A DNA stretch of 64,000 nucleotides from Syngnathus acus (Eukaryota > Chordata > Actinopteri > Syngnathiformes > Syngnathidae): the NCBI RefSeq assembly GCF_901709675.1, contig NC_051105.1:9720604-9784603 (forward strand), given 5' to 3'. Every line of letters starts with the position of its first letter. The stretch's first letter is position 1. The notes below the pieces were generated by a model, which did not search any database, was not told where the DNA came from, and was given only the letters and a program-made list of their open reading frames with translations. Below, piece after piece: positions 53,084 to 64,000 of the stretch. A program made the position numbers and the translations under genes.

Positions 53084-54013
53084 TCGAAATTGGGCATGGG
53101 CAGGCCTGCAGACACCCCCCTCGCGGGACCTCCATAAATTTGCTTTTGGAATCAAAACTTGGAACAAAATTCGATTGATTAGAAGAGAAATTTGGTTAGT
53201 AGTTTTTTTTTGCGTCTCTGTATATCTGAGCTCAATAACTTCTCATTACCAGTTGAAAGCTGGAACTGCGGCAAATGGCTTTTTGTCTTGTTTTGGCATT
53301 TCTATTCATTATGCGAGGGTGAACTGGGAGAGGGCGCATCACGGCGGAGGTCAACTCTCCTGATGAATATCAAGCGTACCTTGCGCGCACTCCGACAACC
53401 ATCTGCTCCAAGCTACGGCTGACTCACCGACCTCGGCACAAACACATCATACAAAGGCTAATTTCATCAACATATTCAACAAAGCTAAATGGAAAGGCAA
53501 AGGTTCGAGGAAACATGAGCAGCTCCTAAAATGCCGCTCTTCTTCCTTAGCGTTGGCAGATTGCAATCTTTCTTCAATGCTTAAATGTCACCGGCGAATA
53601 TTTGCCGGTCAAAAGATATTTGCAGATCGCCATCTGCAGATTTTGATATTTTAAAGGAAAATGGACATGAGCCCAGAAATATATTTTTTTGTTTTAAATG
53701 TGTCATTAGCTCCAAGCATCCCGTAATGATTTGAGAAGTGGCCAGCTCCGTCAATGCGCCATATGAGGTGACTCGTGTCGGCTAATCACGACATCATTAT
53801 GTTCGGCCTCAGAATGCGAGCAGATGCATCGAAAATACCATCTGTGCTTGATGCACGCATGATGTCACTCATTTCTCGAGTAACAAGACAGCGATTCATT
53901 TGGACTCCATGTCACATGTAGCTAATTCTGAATGGCGTTGAGAATGCACAGTATGCAAAATATGCGCTCTGATCTGGATTTTGATGGATTTTAGAACGCC
54001 AAACCTGCTTTGT

Positions 54014-54015
54014 AA

Positions 54016-54048
<33 letters not shown>

Positions 54049-54150
54049 AGTGTATATATGAAAATGAAATGAAATAAATTTTAAATTATTATTATTATTA
54101 AATTATTATTATTATTATTATAAGTGTATATATGATAATAAAATAAAATT
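54014..54150. repeat. Tandemly duplicated (ATT)n plus AAGTGTATATATGA unit
   Basis: An ATT run followed by ATAAGTGTATATATGA occurs at about 54014-54061 and again at about 54103-54135, each followed by AAATGAAAT/AATAAAAT-type sequence. This is a local duplication of a microsatellite with its flank. Confidence 0.8.
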
Positions 54151-57100
54151 GCCACGTCACGTCTTCTAATAAGCATGTAGGGAAATAATAAATGCAGTTA
54201 TTGCGTCTATCATGGCTTTTGAAGCAGCCGTCATTGCCATTTATTCAATTTTCTTGCACATTAATATTTTAGCATCGCCTTCTGCAAAATTGCACTGTGT
54301 GGCTTCAGTGACAATAAAGCACATCAGTTCTTCAAAGGAAGCACGAGTGCAAAAATGTGAAGTAATAGCATCAAGCCCACATGACGTATTCGCCACGTGC
54401 ATGGACGCAATCGGGATGATTCAACCCCTTTTCAGCATTGCTATAGAAAACGAAAACTCAGGGAACATTGTGTAGGCGGTAACTAGGCAACAAGGAACAA
54501 AGGCCGACCAGTTTACTTATGTGCCCCGTAAGTATACGAGCTTTATGAGTTTCCACGTATCCTTCCATTCTCAAAACGCCGTGCCCTGTGGGCGGACGAG
54601 AAGAGGTGACGCTCGTATTTATTCAAAGACTCCGCTTAGTTACTGTTCAAAAAAAGCTGCATTGAATTTGAAATAAATAAATAAACACACGCAGCTCGTT
54701 TGACTTTATTCCCCAAGACTGTGATTGATGAATAGGATGTGAAGCTATGTAATTCTCAGTCGAAAGGAAATCTTTCATTTGTCTTCAAAGGACCTCATAC
54801 AAAAACCTGTTGCACAGCAGGTTTTCTAAGATAACGATAAAGTCAGGCTCAATCTTCACATTTTCAACAGAAAATAAAAAACACAGCTTGTTTGTTGAGC
54901 CATTAACACTGCAAGCCACTTTCAACACTTTAGAGTAGACAATAATTTGTAGAACTACAAAAAAAGGGACTAACCAAGATATCTAACTGAGAAAACATAT
55001 ATATGAAATTTACCAGTGGTGAAATATAAGATGAACAGCATAAAATTAATTTATGGATTGGTTTAAGTGTAAAAAGAAAAAAAGTCCCTGTCTTTGCCTC
55101 CATTGATTTTTCTGTATCCATTGGAGAAAAAAACCTTTGACGCAATATGCTCCTTCAGAAAATAAGCCCAACAACCACCAGGAGGCTTCAGCGCAACACA
55201 CACTGAGTGGAAATAAGTGTGTGCCAAAATGAGGGGTGAAAAACAGACCAAGATGAACCATCATCAACGACCAAGTTATTTGACCTCATCTCTGCGTCTG
55301 TTTGTTCGTGCCTGATTGCTGCTCAGACTGAGCGACAATCGGGTTAGCCAAAGTGGGAATAAGATTGTAATTTGGCAGGCAAATATGTTGGATTGATAAA
55401 ATGATTCCATGCAAGTTGGATATCATGTAAAGCGTGTTGTAGGCATGTAACTGGACTGACAGTGACATCAGTTGTGAAACGACAAAGATGAAGTGCTAAA
55501 AAAGGCTCGACGAGGCAAATTGGCTCACCTACCGTGTATGATAGATAACGATTCATTCTTTGCGGTGCTCTGCGGTTGACAACATTGTTTGATCTCCACT
55601 TTTCAAAATTGTGAAAATGATACTCGGCAGCTCTCACATGTCTTCTCTCGCTGCTTTGATGCAGGCGGTAAAATGGCCCAATGACATAATTAAAGAATAT
55701 TGTGGCAGGAGTCCGATATTTTTCTCGGGAGTTAGTGTAGGTACTGCGGAATGGATTTGGCCATAGACCCAACTACAAATGAATTTGCTTGCTGTGATTA
55801 ATATTCATGTCTTGTTAGAATAGTAGTAATTAGAGTTTGCTATTATCTCACAGTAACTGTAATTGCAGTTTGACAAGCTAGCTAGCGCTGCAGCAAGTTA
55901 GCATGTCTGCTTCACCGTATCCGTGCTTTGGATTTGAATTATGGGTGCTCTCTGGTGTCTGGTGGAATCCTTGTACCTCCAAAATCATTACTATTCAGAA
56001 TTTACATTGCATCATCGGCAAACTATTTTCAACAATTAAAGTGGGTCAATGATTTCTAAAAAAAAAAATGGCCGGCACTCGTGAGGAGAGAAGAAACTTT
56101 CCAACAGGCGACACATGAGACTTCTTTTAAGTTTTTCAAGTGAGCTGAGTGTTGAAAAGCTGGCAGCAAATATGCTGTAAATCATCCGTGGCAAGTTAGT
56201 TGTCATCTTTACTGCGACAAACTCCCAGTGTGCCGCAGGCCATAATTGTGTATTCACACTCGCATCCTGCTCTCTGCTCTGACTTGGGCTGTGTTTTCCA
56301 TGCATGCTCTCATTTACATATCCTCTGTTGCTACCGTCAGACAATGGCGAGATTGGAGTATAATGTTTTCCTAGCAACGCAGCTGCAGAGATGATAAGAA
56401 TGATTATTACTTCCTCCCAGGAGGTTAGGCATCATTCCGATGGCTTCTTGGGTTGGGAATATTAGGCAAAAACTGCAGCGGGTGTTGTTAACTAATTCCA
56501 GTTCCAAACCTGGCGCATTTTATTTTGTTTTTATTTGGTTTGATTTAAAAAAAGAAATTGAAATCTAGTCAAAAATTCCAATTGAGTTGTTGCTTTTTTG
56601 TTGATTTGTCAAGTTTTCCTTGTGTACCATATTTTGATTAGATTAGATAGAACTTTATTTATCCCACAGTTTTGTTTGTTTTGTTGTTTGTTTGCAGTCC
56701 AAATCAAAACTGTTGTGTTTGTACTTTACCCTGAGTACCTTGTTTATTTTATTTAGGTCTTTATGAGTCTGTTTTATGCACAGGTGCCCATTAATGTTGC
56801 ATTTGCTTTTTATTTAATCCCGATTTCCAGTAACTGGGCCAATTGGCTTGTGTGTTATCAAAGCGCCATGGCATCTTTGAAGGCACAACAAGGGCAAACT
56901 AAATGAAAGAGTAGTGCACTGATGAGCACCCACATGCTCTGTGGGTTTAAATGTGTGAAAGTGTAAATGAGTCAGCTCTGAAGGAAGAGACACGATTAAC
57001 GTGACATAACATGATAGAAATATGAATGCGGTCCGGCCGCTACAAATGCATGATGAAATACGTTTCTTTTCTATGCTCAAACATTCACATCAAAGTGGGT

Positions 57101-57502
57101 GTGATGAAATGAGTTCACATAGGGCTGACAGTAAAGTATGGAATATACATCGAATTTTAAAAAGGACTCAAAATGAGGCTAATTTGCCGCCATGAAGTTG
57201 CACCGTTAGTGAGCCACAAGTAGCACACGTAATTGTTGTTCTTCAACTTTTAAGATTATTTTTGACCTACTTTCAACAGTGTCATATCGGAAAAAAAACG
57301 TGCTGCTTCGCCAATGTGTAAAGCAAATGCAGTATTTTTTCATCATGTTCAGAAAATTTTTATTTACATGATTATTGATAGTCAGTCTTGTATCGTTTTC
57401 ATCCAGCTTCGCCACCTTCCCGCTGCATGTCAATTTCACGAGGTGGTAATGTTCCCTGTTTCAAGGTGTTTGTATCAAACAACACTCCTACCCCACAAAA
57501 AA

Positions 57503-57575
57503 CACTCATTCACTGCCAAAGACGACTATAGACGTCAAAGATCCATTTTAATTGGGCTGGCAGTGAATGAGTTAA
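57503..57575. mobile_element. Second ACTCATTCACTGCCA inverted-repeat element
   Basis: CACTCATTCACTGCCA at the left and TGGCAGTGAATGAGTTAA at the right form inverted arms with one mismatch near the end. The interior (GACGACTATAGACGTCAAAG) is shared with the partial copy near 5730, so this is a longer family member than the one at 34805. Confidence 0.65.
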
Positions 57576-60500
57576 CTCATCTGAGAATATTCAGTGAAAA
57601 GTCACAGCTGGACTTTTTCTGGTAAAGATTCTGACTGTGACATTTTGTATTGAAGCAACCAAACATGTCATTGCTAAGCATGAAAGTTTCTCACCAAACA
57701 TCTCCTATAGTTATTGTTCACTGGGTGCATTTGTTTACTCAACTGACAGAATGGAATTTTCCAACAACAGCTCCAGCTGCAAAGTGAAGAAAACACATCT
57801 TGGTATCACTGTCATCATTTTTACTGTCAGTGCAGACATTTGGAACGGTTTGAGTCCCCACAGCTTTTTTGGTACACTTGAGAATAAGCGTTTTTTTTTT
57901 TTTTAAAGAGTTTGACTCCAGGCCTACAGTATACATTATTTATTGTTCAGCAGAGATGAGTACAAGAACAAAATAACCCAACAGGGCTTTATGAAATCAA
58001 TTTTATTACTTTTAAAAAAACTTTTGCTTCTACAGCATTGAGGGAAAGTGTTGCTGTGCAGAAATAAATCAAACACGGTGTAGCATCCACCCTAGTATGC
58101 AAATGGCAGCTGCCAGTGTTCCTAAGGTGTTATTTTGAAACAGTGAAATGAATCAGCAAGGAGCGGAAATTAAATACAAGTTGTCATTCCCAGCAACACT
58201 TCCACAACATCCTTTATGCGCTTTTAAGGTGCCGTTTGTTTGCCTGCTGTTGTGCGCCTCTCACGCCCGCGTATCATTTCCGAAGACGGCGGAGAAGACC
58301 GGACAGATATGAAGATGAAGTATTTTGTTCTCTTTATGAGGAACTGCCATGATACACCAGAATCATGATAAACAAAACACACAAGCAGTTTACAACTAGG
58401 GAAATTAAGCAGCACAGGACTGATGAGCTAATACGAGTGGCAGAATTGGCGCTATTTATTGGCGGAGAAAAGCAAAGGAAGAGACAGATAGGGCTGATAA
58501 GCTAATGCTATCCAGGTGGAGGAACATAAAGACTGGCAAAGAGCTAATTGCCTGCGAGGAAAAGGCAACAGAGCTGTTAGATCAATTAAAGAGATAGTTT
58601 GGAGAACCTGAGGAGCTGACAGGAACATGATTGTATGAAATCCCGATCCAAAGGTGTGTCGTTACGAGCTACGTTTACTCCTTGGCGCATACTTAAGTGT
58701 TTCTTTTCCATTAGCCAAGGCACTTCCAAGCGATCGTAAACAAAAAGCACGTTTACGACTCCGGTTTAGGAAGCGTGACAACAGCTGCCAAATCAGAAGA
58801 CCTTGTAGGCTAAAGTGCGTTTTTATTTATGATATTTTTCACAGTAAAAGCAGTGAAATATTCTCACAAAAAAATGTTTCTCTGAAATGTAATTATGATA
58901 TTGCATTTCCTTAATTAGTGGCTTCCGCTTTTTGAGTGGCCCAAGGAGATGCCGGGCGTGTCGTCCATTTGAACATTTAATTCCGCTTGGTAGCTTTAAT
59001 TTACTTTATTGCACGATTGCACATCTCGGTAGCGTGGACAGAGAACACTCTTTTGACCTTTGACCTCCTCCCACCGTCCTTACTCCTCAAGGAGCGACTC
59101 CGTTCGAATATGACAGCGCTTGATCCTTGCGCTGTGCCACGTTGCACCTTTCCAACATTCATTGAGCCATCTGTTTGAGTCCATCTGGTTGCGAAGCAAA
59201 ATCCAAACACAATCTGTTTAACCCGTCAACCTTTTCCACATATAATCGGGCCTCATATCTTGCAAGATTTCTTTAAATAGATGATCCAAAAATAATATTA
59301 CTCAATCTATGATGTATACAGTCATTTGAATTCATAGATCACCTTTATTTGTATTTCACGCTCGTGTGTATGTTTTAGTGGAGTTGTTTATATGGCTGGA
59401 GACGGATAAACCTACAAAAAGAAAGTAAGCTGCAGGCAGGCAGGAACTGAATAATTCTCTTTTTTTAATGAGTACAGCAGGATAAACAAAGGGAAGTTGA
59501 ATTCCTCTGCGGTTGGTAGAACTAAATAAAAGTTGGTTCAAGAAAGACAGGAACAATGGAAATAATTAACAACTTCTATTGGCTGAGGGAAAATAAAGTA
59601 CGAAACCTTGGTAGAACAAAGGTCGTCTGTCTCAAAAGGAAAACAGGGTAGACTGGATTGTGAATTTAGGGCAGGTAGAAGGACATGAGAAATGATCGCT
59701 TATCAATTGAGGAAACGAAACCAACAACCAAGAAAGACTGGTGACTTGTTGACGGTACCATTTTGAAAGCACAAGGGCAAGCAGTGTATTAAAGAAAACT
59801 GGGCCGAGAAGACTGATAAGCTAATGTGATAACGCTGGAATGACACGAGGAACAGCGAGGTGTTGAAAGGGATCAGGACAGACTCAAGTGATAAATTGAT
59901 TCGATATAGATGGGAGAACAAAGACAAGGGCAGGCGGTGAGTTGATTGGAAAACCCGATGGCATTCGCCAAGTCATGCACTGACAACTCTCAAACCAAAG
60001 CGCCACTGAACACAAGGACAAAAGGAAAGAGCCTTGACAGAAATGTTACGGAATCAAAATGTCTACACGTTTCATCAGGGTACCTAAGACGCATCCCTGA
60101 GGTGTCCCTGTGTTCAGAATGAAAGTAGAGGAGGTTGCTCAACTTTGTATCCATTTTATGGGGTACAATTCTGTCAAAGACAGCTGAAATTCATAAACTG
60201 CATCCTCACATAGAGTAGGTGTTTATTATTCTGGTGTGCGAGTAAATAGAAATTGATCCAAGAAGTTTTAGGTCGTATAGCTTTGGGATAATTGCTTTGC
60301 CCTTGCTACTTTTGCTCTGCAAGTATTAAGAGAAGAAATGAACACAGGTCAGGTTCTGCAGTGAAACTCTTGCTGGAAGTAACTGAAGCAAAGATAATCC
60401 TCAGAATGAACAAATGCACCTGCCCGGTGCTGACACGTCACAAGACCTGGGATTCTAATCTTGGAAAACATTCCTCCTTCTCAAACTGGTTTTCTATACT

Positions 60501-63500
60501 ATCGCCCGTGTAGAATGTTTTCACCGATGGTGTATTTTTAAATGTGAACAGATAAGATAATATCTTACATACACTGATCAGGTTTTGGGATAGTCGGGAC
60601 ATTGGAATATAAAACAGGGCACCCCTAAAGAAAATAAAAAGCTTATTTTTCTGGATAAAAAATAAAAAACAAATGACTGCCATGACTGCTTACTGACTAT
60701 ATTTTTATTTTGTTTAGGAAAAAAATTCATCTTATCTTCAGTGACATTTTTGTTGTCACATATAAAGCGGAATATTTTGTTAATGGTTAATGGTTAACAA
60801 TAATGGTTTATTGTCATTTTATGGTTGTGCTTACACGGCCACTCGCTCCATATTTTGAATCATTTTATTGCTATTTGGGTTCAGGGAAACATCATTAAAA
60901 TTAAAAAAAAAAAATTTAAAATTTAAAATTATATTTTTAATTTTAATTAAAAAACTGGGGATTTTCTTTTGAAGGCCACACCCTCCTTCCTGGAAATGAT
61001 CAATGCTTATCCCATGTCTGTTTGCACCCAATTGTCTGTGTCATCCAGTTAGCTTCCTTCCTTCCTTCTATTGTGTCATTTCCAGCTGCCACTCTTTTCA
61101 TAAGTATTCAGCGTATAATGAGTCCCCTGGCTCGTTATCACGACAGCGGCACAATGCTTAGCGCTACAAGTCACGCTCTTTAACAGACAATCGGCATTTG
61201 AATGGAAAGGAGCACAAACCCATTCTTAACTTTTTCTCCAACTGAGGTCTCGTTATTTAATTCATAAATGACATGCTTTTCAACTAAAGAGCACATATGA
61301 GATGTGCATTTTCCATGCATCCTTATCTCGGTCGTCAAAATCAGAGCTGAGACGTGTCGCCTGTTGATTAAAGTTGCCGTTTTTCATTTCTGACTCATTC
61401 ATCCGCCGCTAGCGTCTTCCAATGACAGCCTTCGTTTCTTCCAAGGACATCGCTCGAGTTCTCCTTTCTGCTCCCGTCTTGTTTACAAGAGAGCACCTGT
61501 CATAGACAATATACTGTAGCTTTCTTTGCGGCACTTAAATTTATGAGCAACCAAGTAGTTTTCTGTCTTGGTTGGGGCCGACCTAATTAACCAAATGGAG
61601 CGAAACGTGTGATGATAATTCTCAGATGTGTGGGGCTATTGACTGTACATTCCACATTTCTTGTTTACATCCTTGAAAAAAAAAAATTTGTCGATGGTTA
61701 TAGAGGCTGTAAACAAAATGTCCTTTATTCATTTTCCCATGGTGGTCAATTTAACTGAGAAGTGCTGACGGCAACAAGTTGGAATATTTAGAGGTAATAA
61801 AACTTTGTATACTTTTTACGTGCATTGCGAGACAATAAAGTGGGCCTATTGAGATGAATCACAGAAGTTAGGATTGTTTTTGTCTTTCAGTCAAATGTCA
61901 ATGTCAACGCCTGGACTGTACGCACAAGTCTGCCCCATTTGTTAGCGTTAGCATTTGCCTATCCGCGGCTGGTGTGTTTTATTGTTTTGAGCATCCGATA
62001 CATGCTGGCAAAGACTCCATCAAACCATTTTTTCATAGTGCTTGTTCTCATTTGAGTTGCAGCCAACTGACTTTTGGACGAAGGGTACACCCTCGGACTG
62101 GCCACGAGCCAAGACAGACAAGCAAAAACTCACTGACAACTTAGTTTACAATGTTTTGGGAATGTGAGTGAGCTGGAGAAGATTTTCACATTTTTATTCG
62201 ATTTGTCCAAGTCCCAATTCAAAGCCAGAACTTCGAAACCTTGAGACACATGTGCTAACATTGCACAATGTTGTTTATTAACAGTCTGTACATTTACAAA
62301 TATATGTAATATTTCAAAAATCCATCCAACAAAAAAACGTGAGCTTGTTTGCCAATCGCTAGATTAGCCTTGAGCGTCAAACCCAATTAAAAAAAAAAAA
62401 TCCCTACACAAATCTTGAGAAAGTCCATTACTGCATTCACAAGTGACAAAGCAGCTTCAAAAACACCCTGGAGGTTCACACTGAATGTAGCAGAAAGTAA
62501 ACTTGGAAGAAAAAAAAGTCAGAATGGATTTCTGACTATTGACATGGCATATATGAAGGTCGGCCATTTCACAAAGACCATCAGTGTGGTTTTCAAACTC
62601 ACATTTGTTGAAAGTTCTTTCTACCTTCATTTCAAAGCCAAATGTGGGAAAGTCACCCACAACCAACACATCATTTTTATTTCTCACATTTTATGATTTG
62701 TCACAATTTTTACACAATTTATAGCCTTTTTCATTCCAGCCAGCTCATGCATCTCACAGGTCTTGCAAATACATGCACACCTTGCACCTAAGTGGAAATG
62801 GCGCCAGAAAGTATCATAGCTTAATCAGCTAATGCATGTCACGATTACATTTAAGACATTTCATTAATCCCAAAGGGGAAATTAGGACTATGCATTTAAC
62901 ATACAGTATCAGAAGGAAGTGAAAATGAGTGGGCAATTCATCATTTGATGATGAGGTTGGCATCCGCTACTGCCTTCCATCCTCTTAAACTGTACGAACT
63001 ATGAACTCCCTCTTCCAACGATCATTTAATCCACGTCGACTCGACAGCAGCATCTTCAAATCCTGATAGTTTCCATCCTTGCTAACTTTACTTCACTCAT
63101 CCTGTTTGACCTTAATTATAAATCAGTAAGGATTTACCTGACTTAATCCACTGCTTCATATCACCGCTATCGTGTTGCGTTACTAGAAAGGATGAAGACT
63201 ATCCGAAAAGCAATTTGAGAGGACACGCAGTTCAGAATCAATATTTGTCTTTGTGAAATTCTAAAATTCTGAATTTAAACTCAGAATTCTGAGATTAAAA
63301 TCAGAACTGCTGCACAGCCATATTTGTTGAAATGATTCCCCAAAGATGATCCGACGATGACATTAAACATGTGGCAGCATCCATCTGTGTTTCATAAATG
63401 ATTAATGATAGATGACAGCAGACACGAGCTGCGTTTCTTCACATCGCTGTCTACCTTGCGCAAAACGTTCCCACGCCGTAGACGGAACATTTGGTTCAAA

Positions 63501-64000
63501 AGGATTTGTGTTGGTCCTGCTCGCCAGTTGTGTAGGAGGTGAAATGAGTGCTTTGTTGTTTTTTTTTACACTTCTTCTACATTCTTAATCTGTAAATAAA
63601 GGTCTTTATTGGGCCTAGTGAACGCAATTGAAAATTCTCTACTCCCGAGATTCACTCCTTCAATGTCGCGCGAGGCATCATTTGATCACAAGCACACGAG
63701 CGGGCGACGTCATCGCCATCACTGCAGCTTCGTTGTGACACTTGAGAGGCTGGCATCTCTGCAGGGGTGTCATAACAACTTTTTTTTTGTGACAAGATTT
63801 TTTTTTTTTTTGGATTCTCCATGCACTCAGACTTCGCCACTTTGAGTACAAAGCTTGGTTATTAAAAGCGATTTGAATAACATTACGCAGAGCCACTCTC
63901 TTATGCAGATGTGACTTGGTGATGTCGACATACCAAATGAAAATACAGTAGTGCCGATTCATCTTCTCCAACATGAAAAAGAAAACTTCGCCTCCTGGAG

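Larger units (their letters stand above)
48200..64000. other. Long region upstream of pou1f1 with no recognised gene (15.8 kb)
   Basis: Only short open frames unlike known proteins on both strands. It contains AT-only tracts (50383-50630, 52300-52380), a palindromic element (52964-53083), duplicated ATT tracts (54014-54150) and an inverted-repeat element (57503-57575). Two stretches near 56634-56670 and 62849-62890 (AACTTTATTTATCCCAC and TTTCATTAATCCCAAAGG) resemble 3' ends of fish non-LTR elements. Distal pou1f1 regulatory elements could lie here but cannot be pinpointed. Confidence 0.65.

Overview
This 64-kb window looks like nuclear genomic DNA of a bony fish, probably a compact percomorph teleost genome. 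The evidence is four intron-containing genes with GT-AG introns, many of them only 70-160 bp long. Simple repeats such as (TTCT)n, (TC)n, (GTTAT)n and (ATT)n are abundant, and several short inverted-repeat elements are of the kind common in fish. The species cannot be fixed from the sequence. All gene names rest on protein motifs recognised by eye, with no database search.

Layout. 1-9.27 kb: no complete gene; a possible 5' leader exon ending at 509, an unassigned exon-like block (3063-3151), a GC-rich patch and simple repeats. 9.27-16.7 kb (+): edar, the ectodysplasin receptor. I assembled 11 coding exons giving 506 residues, including a signal peptide split across two exons. 16.7-29.2 kb: gene-poor, with a possible solo LTR and a long (TTCT)n tract. 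29.25-30.60 kb (-): vgll3, a vestigial-like TEAD cofactor, 4 exons and 344 residues, with a (TC)n tract and CCAAT box upstream. 31-37.3 kb: intergenic, with an inverted-repeat element and a candidate enhancer. 37.54-43.25 kb (+): chmp2b, an ESCRT-III subunit, 6 exons and 217 residues. 43.34-44.07 kb: a decayed hAT-like element carrying a broken transposase-related fragment, inserted between two convergent genes. 44.84-47.95 kb (-): pou1f1 (Pit-1), 7 exons and 373 residues. 48.2-64 kb: no gene recognised; AT tracts, two inverted-repeat elements and scattered homeodomain-type AT-rich motifs.

How the genes relate. vgll3, chmp2b and pou1f1 are also neighbours in mammals (human chromosome 3p), so this is an ancient linkage group. 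I know of no shared pathway: VGLL3 is a nuclear transcription cofactor, CHMP2B remodels endosomal membranes, and POU1F1 drives pituitary growth hormone, prolactin and TSH-beta expression. edar is not part of the human block (it lies on 2q) and acts in skin-appendage, scale and tooth patterning. I found no operon, CRISPR array, intact viral gene or bacterial-type system, and no evidence of a new multi-gene system. The more unusual observations are the split edar signal peptide with a possible upstream in-frame start, a microsatellite touching an edar splice acceptor, the hAT relic with near-perfect target duplications, and an atypical Pit-1 carboxyl tail.
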